Source: Planctomycetota bacterium
GTDB lineage: Bacteria > Planctomycetota > Planctomycetia > Pirellulales > UBA1268
Reading direction: 5' to 3'
DNA length: 6,618 nucleotides
Assembly (NCBI GenBank): GCA_027622795.1
Contig: JAQBZA010000187.1
Span: 1-6,618 of the forward strand
Shown: one piece after another, positions 1 through 5,500 of the stretch
Numbering within the stretch: position 1 is the first letter of the stretch
How the letters are laid out: each line of letters begins with the position of its first letter
Position numbers and translations under genes: made by a program
The notes under the pieces: model-generated
Databases searched by the model: none
What the model saw: the letters and a program-made list of their open reading frames with translations, nothing else
Told to the model about the DNA's origin: nothing

Positions 1-1926
1 GGCCGCGATCGCCAGAGCCTCTGGAAACCGTGGCGGGCGCAGGGCAGCCCCCGTTTCGGGATCGAATTCAGGCAGAAAGAAACTCTCCATGCGGTCGACG
101 ATTCCGACGCACTCCATATCGGCAAAGGCCATCAGCAGCCGCGTCAGAAACCTGCCGCGGGGGTCGTCGTCGAGCGGATCGACGATGACAAGCACGGGGG
201 GGGCGGGGAGTTGGCTGCCAAACTGCAACAGTTGCACGGTCTCGAGCGCCGAGGGGCTGCCCAGCCGCGCGGCCAACAGCACGAGCACGGTGTCGGCCGA
301 GTCGCGGGCAGCGAAGACGGCATCGCGACCGGAGCGAACGCGAATCGTCTCATACCCATGCCGCGAGAGTCCGGCGGCCAGCTCCTCGACGATGGCCGGA
401 TCGGGATGGGCCACGATCGCCCGGTCGATGCCGGTGGATGTGGCTGCATGGAGCAGAGCTTCCACCACCTTGCTGGCGCCGCGGTAGGGAGGCTCGCCGC
501 CACAGAGCGCAAGCGTGTGGGCGGCTTCAAAGGAAAGTTCGGATGATGGCACGGCGAGGGCTCGCAGCAACGCCGCGCGGGCGGCGGGGGGCAGCGGTGC
601 TGGTGAAGTGGCATCGGGCTTTTCGGCAGTGGTTGCCAGACGAATCCCGCGGGCGGCAGCCGTGGCGGCGCCGGTCATGCTTCGCAACACGGCCTCGTCG
701 AGTACCTCGGCGGCGAGGAGCGGATCGAAGCCATCAGGGCCAGCGAGGGCTTCCACAAGAGCCTCGGCAGGAATCGCGTCGAGGGCGGCAGGGGCCTCTC
801 CTTCACCGGCAGCGGTAAGCTCGAGCCGCGCCAGCAGCACAAGCCTGATTTGGGCCGGGTTCGTCGGGCCGAGGGCGGCCAGATCGCGGGCCAAGTGGCC
901 TGCCTGCTCGGCGCGGGCCAGGCGGGTCGAGAGCGTGGCCCGTTGCGGAAGGCCTGCTTCCGGATTCCAGGTGAATGTGGTGATGGTTTTCGGATCGAGA
1001 CTGTCTGCCATCGGCAGCCCGGCCGGTGAGAGCGTCCGATCAAGCCGGCGGGCGAGTCGCTCACGGGCTTGATCGATGGTGGGAGCCTGGCCGACCGCGG
1101 CCAGGGCCTTGGCGGCGGCGGCCTGTGCGGCTGGTGGCGCATCGGGCGAAAGCGCCGGGGCGAGCAGAAAGTCGGCATCTTCGTCACTCACGGCGGCCAG
1201 CGCCGTGATAACTCCGGGCCACCGATCAATATCGTCGGAGCCGAGCCAGGTGAGCAGGGCATCGCGGCCGTCGGTGCCGAGGGCATGCACGAGCCCACGG
1301 GCCAGCCCGCGGGCCCGTGCCGATTCCTCATCGGTGGTCTGGAGCAGCTCGACAAGCAGGGGCAGCGCGGCGAGCCCGGCGCGGGTGATCTCGTTGGCGG
1401 CCGCCAGCCGCTCAGGACGAGACGGACTTCGCAGGCCGGCTGCCGCGGCGGCGAGTCGCTGCGGATCCCGACGGCGCTGGCTGGCGGCGGCGGGGAGGGA
1501 GCCCAGCACCTGCGGCGCATCGGGCTCGTAGGCCGCAATGGCCCGCTTGAGCCGCCGGAGGCCGGCGGGATCGAGCGTGTCTCCAAGATCGGCGAGGAGA
1601 TCGCCGCGGTCTTTCCCATCGACGACCGCGACGGCATCGACAAAGCCGCGGTAGAGATCGACGGCGTCGGCAATCGCATCGACATCGACTGCCCGGATCG
1701 CTCCTTCCAGCCACCCGCGGGGCGCCGTCGGGGGAGGCTGACGGATCGATTCGACCACCGCCGCGGCAAGCGGATCGAGCGCTACCCGAGGCGGGTCGCT
1801 GCGTTTCGAGGCACTGGCAGGCTCGGTCGGTTCCGCCGCCCGGGCCGTTGCGGAGACATGCCCCACCACCGCCGCAGCGACCAGCGCGACGATCATCCCA
1901 CGACGGAAGGAAAACGAACTGGCCAT
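1..1926 (-). CDS. Exported HEAT-like repeat protein with C-terminal degenerate receiver domain (partial, C-terminus off window)
   Basis: This reading frame has no stop codon over 642 codons from the ATG at 1926 to the left edge, so the C-terminus is missing. Residues 1-31 look like a Sec signal peptide: a basic start with RR at 8-9, a hydrophobic stretch MIVALVAAAVVG (11-22), and a likely cut after ATARA. About residues 60-480 are Ala/Leu-rich paired helices of HEAT type, for example around 177-205 and 215-290. A patch near 320-370 (FTWNPE, then RLARAEQAGHLARDLAALGP) resembles planctomycete HEAT-repeat proteins I remember. Residues 502-612 have the alternating strand/helix order of a CheY receiver: RAIVAHPDP, YETIRVR, DTVLVLLAARLG, PVLVIVD, CVGIVD. 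The usual acidic pair is H507-P508, the phosphorylation-site Asp is Ala552 and the conserved Lys is not seen. This suggests a non-phosphorylatable protein-interaction module. Function is unknown. The gene is divergent from the cyclase. The in-frame ATG at 1896 would shorten the n-region; neither start has a clear ribosome binding site. Confidence 0.8.
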   Translation of the reverse strand, partial: MASSFSFRRGMIVALVAAAVVGHVSATARAAEPTEPASASKRSDPPRVALDPLAAAVVESIRQPPPTAPRGWLEGAIRAVDVDAIADAVDLYRGFVDAVAVVDGKDRGDLLADLGDTLDPAGLRRLKRAIAAYEPDAPQVLGSLPAAASQRRRDPQRLAAAAAGLRSPSRPERLAAANEITRAGLAALPLLVELLQTTDEESARARGLARGLVHALGTDGRDALLTWLGSDDIDRWPGVITALAAVSDEDADFLLAPALSPDAPPAAQAAAAKALAAVGQAPTIDQARERLARRLDRTLSPAGLPMADSLDPKTITTFTWNPEAGLPQRATLSTRLARAEQAGHLARDLAALGPTNPAQIRLVLLARLELTAAGEGEAPAALDAIPAEALVEALAGPDGFDPLLAAEVLDEAVLRSMTGAATAAARGIRLATTAEKPDATSPAPLPPAARAALLRALAVPSSELSFEAAHTLALCGGEPPYRGASKVVEALLHAATSTGIDRAIVAHPDPAIVEELAAGLSRHGYETIRVRSGRDAVFAARDSADTVLVLLAARLGSPSALETVQLLQFGSQLPAPPVLVIVDPLDDDPRGRFLTRLLMAFADMECVGIVDRMESFFLPEFDPETGAALRPPRFPEALAIAA

Positions 1927-2148
1927 AGCGGGGGAGTCGGCAGCCGCCACCGTTTGGGTCGACCCGAAACCGCTTCCTCGCGCACCCTGCCGTGAACCCC
2001 CGGGATTCCGCCTGCGAACGTCCGCCAGCCTTCCTGCTCAGGGCCGCCCAGCAGCAAAGTCGCCTGCAGCCGGCAGGGTTTGCCTGACCGCGTTTGTCAC
2101 GGTTTCGCTATCCTGAGAGCTTCTTTCCGAGAAACGCTCTGGCAACGC
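1927..2148. other. Divergent intergenic region between the exported HEAT protein and receiver-cyclase genes
   Basis: This 222-bp stretch separates two divergently transcribed genes, so it should hold both promoters. I see no convincing sigma-70 pair on either strand. TTGTCA (2094-2099) and TATCCT (2109-2114) are the best hexamers towards the cyclase, but they are only 9 bp apart. A perfect palindrome lies at 1956-1965, and CCTGC/GCAGG (2063-2077) forms a short hairpin. No small gene is supported here. Confidence 0.6.
1956..1965. promoter_or_regulatory. Palindrome GGGTCGACCC, possible operator or leader hairpin
   Basis: This is a perfect 10-bp palindrome. It is extended by CGTTT on the left and GAAAC on the right if one G (1966) is bulged, giving an imperfect dyad over 1952-1970. 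It lies 30 bp upstream of the ATG of the exported HEAT protein, in its probable leader or promoter. A regulatory role is only suggested by the position. Short GC palindromes are common by chance in DNA of this composition. Confidence 0.2.
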
Positions 2149-3258
2149 ATGTCTGCCCCTTCCGACTCCGCATCTCACCGCCACCGTGTGCTCTTGGTTG
2201 ACGATCAGGCGATGATCGGCGCTGCCGTCAAGCGGCTTGTGGCCGGCACTGAGGACATCGACTTCGAGTTTCACCGTACGGGCGCCGCTGCGCTGGCCGC
2301 CGCCGAGACGTTCCGGCCCACGGTCATTCTTCAGGACCTTGTCATGCCCGACGTCGAGGGCCTCGACATGGTGGCGCGGTTTCGCGACCTGCCTGTCACG
2401 GCGCAGGTGCCGGTCATCGTGCTCTCCGCTCAGGAAGAGCCGGTCATCAAGGCCCAGCTGCTCGGAGCCGGTGCCAGCGACTATCTCGTGAAGCTCCCCG
2501 ATGAGGTGGAGCTCGTCGCCCGGATTCGCGTGCACTCCGAAGGCTACCACCGGCTGGTGGAACGGAATGCCGCCTTCGCCGCGCTCGAGAAGAGCCTCGC
2601 TGACCTGCGGGAGGAACGGGAGAAGTCGGAGCGGCTTCTGCTCAATATCCTGCCGGCGAAGATTGCTGCCCGGCTCAAGGAAGGGGAGCAGACGATTGCC
2701 GAAAGCTTTGCCGAGGCGAGCGTGCTCTTTGCCGACCTGAGCGGCTTCACATCCTACTCCCAGCATGTCGACGCCCAGCAGCTGGTAGAACTCCTCGATG
2801 CGATCTTTTCAGCGTTTGACCATGTGGCCAGCGCTGCCGGCGTGGAAAAGATCAAGACGATCGGTGATGCCTACATGGCTGTCGCCGGGCTGCCGGTGCC
2901 GCGAGCCGATCATGCGGAGGTGATGGCCGACGTGGCCCTCGGCATGCAGGCGGCGTTTACGGAGGCAGTGCGGGGCCGGGGCGTGCCGCTGGAACTCCGG
3001 GTCGGCGTCCACTCCGGGCCAGTCGTGGCCGGTGTGATCGGTCGTCACAAGTTCATTTATGACCTGTGGGGCGACACGGTGAATATCGCGAGCCGCATGG
3101 AGTCGCACGGGGAAGGGGGCCGCGTGCACATCTCCGCAGCCACTCGCGATCTGCTCGGCGATCGGTTTCAGTTTGAGAGCCGCGGCGCGATAACGATCAA
3201 GGGTAAGGGCGTCATGGAGACGTATTTTCTGCTCGGCCGCGGGGAGCCGCCGCGGTGA
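2149..3258 (+). CDS. Response regulator with class III adenylate cyclase output domain
   Basis: This 369-residue cytoplasmic protein should make cAMP from ATP under control of phosphorylation. The receiver spans about 12-130: acidic pair D18-D19, phosphoacceptor D63 in LQDLVMP, switch S93, and K115 in YLVKLP. All are intact. Residues 131-186 form a charged helix with LLLNILPAKIAARL, the signalling-helix linker typical before cyclase domains. The catalytic domain (about 187-362) has metal-binding D196 (FADLSGF) and D240 (KTIGDAY), adenine-recognising K236 and D305 (YDLWGDTVN), and transition-state residues N312 and R316. The Lys/Asp pair points to ATP rather than GTP. The ATG at 2149 was chosen because it places the first receiver strand at residue 13; an upstream TTG at 2080 would add 23 residues without domain character. 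The gene ends inside the 3' end of convergent cheB. The partner kinase is not in the window; a CheA is plausible given the neighbours. Confidence 0.95.
   Translation: MSAPSDSASHRHRVLLVDDQAMIGAAVKRLVAGTEDIDFEFHRTGAAALAAAETFRPTVILQDLVMPDVEGLDMVARFRDLPVTAQVPVIVLSAQEEPVIKAQLLGAGASDYLVKLPDEVELVARIRVHSEGYHRLVERNAAFAALEKSLADLREEREKSERLLLNILPAKIAARLKEGEQTIAESFAEASVLFADLSGFTSYSQHVDAQQLVELLDAIFSAFDHVASAAGVEKIKTIGDAYMAVAGLPVPRADHAEVMADVALGMQAAFTEAVRGRGVPLELRVGVHSGPVVAGVIGRHKFIYDLWGDTVNIASRMESHGEGGRVHISAATRDLLGDRFQFESRGAITIKGKGVMETYFLLGRGEPPR
3212..3258. other. 47-bp tail-to-tail overlap of cheB and the receiver-cyclase gene
   Basis: The cheB stop (TGA, complement of 3212-3214) lies inside the cyclase gene, whose TGA is at 3256-3258. 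The overlap encodes the C-terminal tails of both proteins (ALTAAAPRGRAENTSP of CheB and roughly VMETYFLLGRGEPPR of the cyclase). There is no room for a terminator between the genes, so their transcripts must be complementary at the 3' ends. Confidence 0.9.
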
Positions 3259-4297
3259 GGGCGTCAATCACGGCCGCCGGAATCGTTTCGAGCGCCGCAA
3301 TGCGGTCGACCACGCCCAACTCCACGGCGGCGCGGGGCATTCCGTAGACGACGCTCGTGGCCTCGTCCTGGGCGATGGTTGTGCCTCCGACAGCGCGGAT
3401 CGCCTGCAGGCCGATCGCCCCATCGCTTCCCATGCCGGTCAGCAGCACCCCCACCGCATGGCGTCCGGCGGCCTCCGCCGCCGAGCGAAACAGCACGTCG
3501 ACTGCCGGACGGCAATGGTGGATCGGGGGCGTCTGCAGCAGCCGCGTTCGGTATCCGTTGCCGCGGAATTCGACAGCAAGATGGAAGTCGCCCGGCGCGA
3601 TCACACATTCTCCCGACCGGAGCGGCTCGTCGTCGCCCGCTTCACGAACGGGGATTCCACTCAGCGCCGCCAGCCGATCAGCCACCGCCCGGGAGAAGAA
3701 GGCCGAGATGTGCTGGACGATCGCGATGGGAGGCAGGCCGGCCGGAAACTGCGGCACGATCTGTCTCAACGCCTCGACGCCTCCCGTCGAGGCACCGATC
3801 ACGATGATCTGCTTCGGGTCACCTGGGGAAGCCGGCCCAAGCGCGGGCGGGGAGACCGTGGTGGCGGACGGCTTTCGAACCCGTGGGGCGGCGGCTGCGG
3901 CTGCCTTCACATGGAAGGCGAGCTTGTCGGCGAGCGTACCGATCGACATCGTGCCATCGGGCTTGGCGAGCACGTCGACCGCCCCGGCTTCGATGGCATC
4001 GACCGCAGCCTGCGAGCCCGCCTGCGTGAGAGAGCTCACCACGACGACCGGCAGCGGGTGGTGCTCCATGAGGATTCGCAGGAAGGTGAGCCCGTCCATC
4101 CGTGGCATCTCGAGATCGAGGGTGAGCACGTCGGGATCAAGCTGGGCGATTTTCTCCCGGGCCACATAGGGATCGCAGGCCGTCCCCACCACCTCCAGAG
4201 CCGGGTCACGGGCGAGGGCCTCGCTGATCGCCTGGCGGACGAGCGCCGAATCATCGACGACAAGCACGCGGATTTTTGGGGACGGTGGATTGGTCAT
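3212..4297 (-). CDS. cheB: Chemotaxis protein-glutamate methylesterase/glutamine deamidase CheB
   Basis: CheB removes methyl groups from receptor glutamates and deamidates receptor glutamines, and it is activated by phosphorylation from CheA. The 361-residue protein has the full family layout. The receiver spans about 8-128, with D15-D16, phosphoacceptor D61 in TLDLEMPRMDG, switch residues around S88-S89 and K112-P113. An Ala/Pro-rich linker covers about 132-160. The methylesterase domain spans about 163-350, with the catalytic triad S170 (GASTGG), H196 (VQHIS) and D292 (TGMGSDG). HHCRPAVDVLF (260-270) is also a family hallmark. The length is close to that of E. coli CheB. The start ATG is 20 bp after the cheR stop, so the two are surely co-transcribed. 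No good ribosome binding site is visible, so translation may be coupled to cheR. The last 47 bp overlap the cyclase gene on the opposite strand, and they encode only the tail beyond the catalytic core. Confidence 0.97.
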   Translation of the reverse strand: MTNPPSPKIRVLVVDDSALVRQAISEALARDPALEVVGTACDPYVAREKIAQLDPDVLTLDLEMPRMDGLTFLRILMEHHPLPVVVVSSLTQAGSQAAVDAIEAGAVDVLAKPDGTMSIGTLADKLAFHVKAAAAAAPRVRKPSATTVSPPALGPASPGDPKQIIVIGASTGGVEALRQIVPQFPAGLPPIAIVQHISAFFSRAVADRLAALSGIPVREAGDDEPLRSGECVIAPGDFHLAVEFRGNGYRTRLLQTPPIHHCRPAVDVLFRSAAEAAGRHAVGVLLTGMGSDGAIGLQAIRAVGGTTIAQDEATSVVYGMPRAAVELGVVDRIAALETIPAAVIDALTAAAPRGRAENTSP

Positions 4298-4317
4298 GGA
4301 TGCTGGTCTGCCGAGGC

Positions 4318-5151
4318 CTATTTCAGAGGACGCTCATACACCGACGGGCCCGTCTGTCGGAAGCCATGGTGCAAGCCGAGCAGGCTTTCGGAATGACCCA
4401 CAAACAGAAACACGCCGGGAGCGAGCTGATCAAAGAGTCGTTCGATGAGCCCCTGCCGCGATTCGGTATCGAAGTAGATCATGACGTTGCGACAAAAGAT
4501 CACGTCTTGCCCGCGGGGCAGCGGATACCGCTCCTGAAAGAGATTGATCGGCGTCACGCTCAGATGCCGCCGCAATTCCGGTTTGACGCGATACATCCCC
4601 TCCCGCTCGCCGAAGCCGCGGAGAAAATGACGGCCGAGCAACGCCGGGTCGGGCAGATTGACCTTCGCGGCCTCATAGATCCCCAGCCGACAGCGGTCGA
4701 GCATCCGCCGCGAGATGTCGGAGGCCTCCACGACCCAGCCCGGGGGAAGCAGTGACCGCGGCTGTTCGGCCAGCACGATGGCGATCGAATACGCCTCCTC
4801 GCCGGAGGCCGCCGCCGCCGACCAGACCCGGAGGCCGCGGCCGGCCGCAGTGGCCCGGGGCGCCACCTTCGGCACGACGTCGCGGGCGAGGATTTCGAAG
4901 TGGGCCGGCTCGCGGAAGAAGTGGGTGTGGTTGGTGGAGATCAGATCGATCAGCTGCTCAGCCTCGTCGTCACCACAGGAGGCATCGAGGAGCTGGCAGT
5001 AGTCGTCGAAGCTCGCACAGCCCAGGTCGCGGAGTCGATTGGCGAGGCGACCGGCGACGAACGCCTGTCGGTCTGGCCCGAGCCGGATGCGGCTGCGGCG
5101 GTAGACCACGTCGGCGAGGAACGCGTAGGCCTGCGGAGAGAGGTCGGTCAT
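4318..5151 (-). CDS. cheR: Chemotaxis protein-glutamate O-methyltransferase CheR
   Basis: CheR methylates specific glutamates of chemoreceptors with S-adenosylmethionine (SAM) and acts opposite CheB in adaptation. The 277-residue protein has an N-terminal helical domain (about 1-75) and a SAM methyltransferase domain. Visible motifs are NHTHFFRE (74-81), the SAM loop RVWSAAAASGEEAYS (108-122), the acidic ASDIS (143-147), FCRNVMIYFD (219-228), and FVGHSESL near the C-terminus. The beta-subdomain stretch RHFLRGFGEREG aligns without gaps to my memory of E. coli CheR (RYFMRGTGPHEG), the type that docks on receptor C-terminal pentapeptides. No chemoreceptor-binding or TPR extension is fused to it. 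It is first in the cheR-cheB pair. The ATG at 5151 starts the expected MTDLSPQAYAFL helix; a weak GAG lies a few bases upstream. A 348-bp repeat-filled gap separates it from the MCP gene, so it may have its own promoter. Confidence 0.97.
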   Translation of the reverse strand: MTDLSPQAYAFLADVVYRRSRIRLGPDRQAFVAGRLANRLRDLGCASFDDYCQLLDASCGDDEAEQLIDLISTNHTHFFREPAHFEILARDVVPKVAPRATAAGRGLRVWSAAAASGEEAYSIAIVLAEQPRSLLPPGWVVEASDISRRMLDRCRLGIYEAAKVNLPDPALLGRHFLRGFGEREGMYRVKPELRRHLSVTPINLFQERYPLPRGQDVIFCRNVMIYFDTESRQGLIERLFDQLAPGVFLFVGHSESLLGLHHGFRQTGPSVYERPLK

Positions 5152-5199
5152 GAGGATCTCTATGCTACCTTGGCCGATGGCCGAATGGTGACGCGGCTC

Positions 5200-5217
5200 G
5201 GGGTTGGCCGTACCACG
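5200..5217 (+). repeat. 18-bp inverted repeat, left arm
   Basis: GGGGTTGGCCGTACCACG is the exact reverse complement of 5314-5331. The two arms enclose 96 bp. Each arm could form part of a long stem in RNA or the ends of a small mobile or dispersed repeat. No flanking target duplication was noticed. Confidence 0.75.
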
Positions 5218-5234
5218 TCGCCGGACGTTCGCTC

Positions 5235-5249
5235 AGGGCATCCTGCCCT
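5235..5249. repeat. Hairpin AGGGCA-TCC-TGCCCT
   Basis: This is a perfect 6-bp stem with a 3-nt loop, inside the 18-bp inverted repeat pair. The right 13 bp (5237-5249) recur in reverse complement at 5472-5484, inside the terminator-like hairpin downstream of the MCP gene. The same sequence module is therefore used twice in opposite orientation. Confidence 0.55.
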
Positions 5250-5261
5250 TCACTCACTCGG

Positions 5262-5303
5262 ATGCAGCCGGCGCTTCGCAATCCTTGCTGCGCTTGGCTG
5301 CAT
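5262..5303. repeat. Stem-loop with 8-bp stem ATGCAGCC / GGCTGCAT
   Basis: The arms at 5262-5269 and 5296-5303 are exact complements around a 26-nt loop that itself holds GCG/CGC partners. It sits in the centre of the 18-bp inverted repeat pair, so the whole of 5200-5331 could fold into one nested structure. Confidence 0.45.
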
Positions 5304-5313
5304 ACGCCGGCTC

Positions 5314-5331
5314 CGTGGTACGGCCAACCCC
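5314..5331 (-). repeat. 18-bp inverted repeat, right arm
   Basis: CGTGGTACGGCCAACCCC is the exact reverse complement of 5200-5217. Just inside this arm the sequence keeps loose similarity to the other arm (GCCGG on both), so the original repeat may have been longer. Confidence 0.75.
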
Positions 5332-5384
5332 TCGCTGAGGCGCTATCCGTTGCCCGCCGGGAGGCAGGAAGCGTTTTCCAGGAA

Positions 5385-5403
5385 GCCGAGGGTTTCGTGA
5401 AGC
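5385..5403 (+). repeat. 19-bp direct repeat, copy 1
   Basis: GCCGAGGGTTTCGTGAAGC is identical to 5482-5500, 97 bp further on. The identity stops at both ends: the flanking bases differ. Confidence 0.8.
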
Positions 5404-5420
5404 GATCACCACGTTGGACC

Positions 5421-5439
5421 GCGTCGCTGGAGGCGACGC
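5421..5439. repeat. Perfect hairpin GCGTCGC-TGGAG-GCGACGC
   Basis: This is a 7-bp perfect GC stem with a 5-nt loop, between the two copies of the 19-bp direct repeat. No T-run follows on either strand, so it is not a classical intrinsic terminator. It could protect RNA ends or simply be part of the repeat element. Confidence 0.55.
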
Positions 5440-5445
5440 CCCCTT

Positions 5446-5460
5446 CCGGCCGGAGGCCGG
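5446..5460. repeat. GC hairpin CCGGCC-GGA-GGCCGG
   Basis: This is a 6-bp perfect stem with a 3-nt loop, placed 6 bp from the GCGTCGC hairpin. It comes right after the terminator-like hairpin when read from the MCP gene, so MCP transcripts would meet three structures in a row. Confidence 0.5.
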
Positions 5461-5463
5461 CAA

Positions 5464-5493
5464 GAAACCCGAGGGCAGGATGCCGAGGGTTTC
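5464..5493 (-). terminator. Terminator-like hairpin downstream of the MCP gene
   Basis: Read on the minus strand, GAAACCC and GGGTTTC pair as a 7-bp outer stem. An inner GGC/GCC stem lies around a 5-nt loop, with a short mismatched GA/GAG zone between. The structure starts 6 nt after the MCP stop codon, and its 3' arm continues into TTTCTTG, a weak T-rich tail. Position and shape suit transcript ending or 3' stabilisation of the MCP message; the poor U-tract lowers certainty. Confidence 0.4.
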
Positions 5494-5500
5494 GTGAAGC
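5482..5500 (+). repeat. 19-bp direct repeat, copy 2, abutting the MCP stop codon
   Basis: This copy is identical to 5385-5403. It ends on the first base of the complement of the MCP stop codon (TAG, 5500-5502). Part of it (GGGTTTC, 5487-5493) is one arm of the terminator-like hairpin. Confidence 0.8.

Larger units (their letters stand above)
5152..5499. other. Repeat-rich intergenic region between the MCP gene and cheR
   Basis: This 348-bp stretch holds no supportable gene. Open frames crossing it have low-complexity translations and no family resemblance. It contains an 18-bp inverted repeat pair, a 19-bp direct repeat pair, a 13-bp inverted repeat pair and several GC hairpins (listed separately). 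The part nearest cheR (5171-5184) holds a tandem duplication, TGGCCGA twice. No clear cheR promoter was recognised. The clustering of repeats suggests a dispersed intergenic repeat element or a transcription-stop region between MCP and cheR. Confidence 0.65.

Noticed and set aside
144..1769. Minus-strand open frames at 144-614, 675-1187 and 1188-1769 as separate genes
   Set aside because: They are in another frame from the continuous reading frame that carries the signal peptide and the receiver-like fold, and they are Pro/Arg/Ser-rich.
1894..1926. Twin-arginine export signal on the HEAT protein
   Set aside because: An RR pair is present, but the surrounding residues (FSFRRGMIV) do not fit the S/T-R-R-x-F-L-K pattern; an ordinary Sec signal fits better.
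1069..1995. Long plus-strand open frame (308 codons) opposite the exported HEAT protein gene
   Set aside because: Its translation is Gly/Arg-rich with no domain logic, while the opposite strand gives a signal peptide and a continuous 642-codon frame.
2094..2114. Sigma-70 promoter TTGTCA / TATCCT for the cyclase
   Set aside because: The spacer is only 9 bp, far below the usual 16-18.
2080..2148. Upstream TTG start for the receiver-cyclase
   Set aside because: It adds 23 residues without domain character; the ATG at 2149 gives the usual short lead before the first receiver strand.
2038..2766. Minus-strand open frame (242 codons) opposite the receiver-cyclase
   Set aside because: The plus strand encodes every receiver and cyclase motif here; the antisense frame is a by-product of GC-rich codon use.
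3357..4396. Long plus-strand open frames opposite cheB
   Set aside because: cheB is unmistakable on the minus strand with both domains and its catalytic triad; the antisense translations match nothing.
5446..5460. Intrinsic terminator at the CCGGCC/GGCCGG hairpin
   Set aside because: No T-run follows the stem on either strand; it is kept only as a hairpin.
5152..5499. CRISPR array
   Set aside because: There are only two copies of the 19-bp repeat, 97 bp apart, with no regular spacers and no cas genes in the window.
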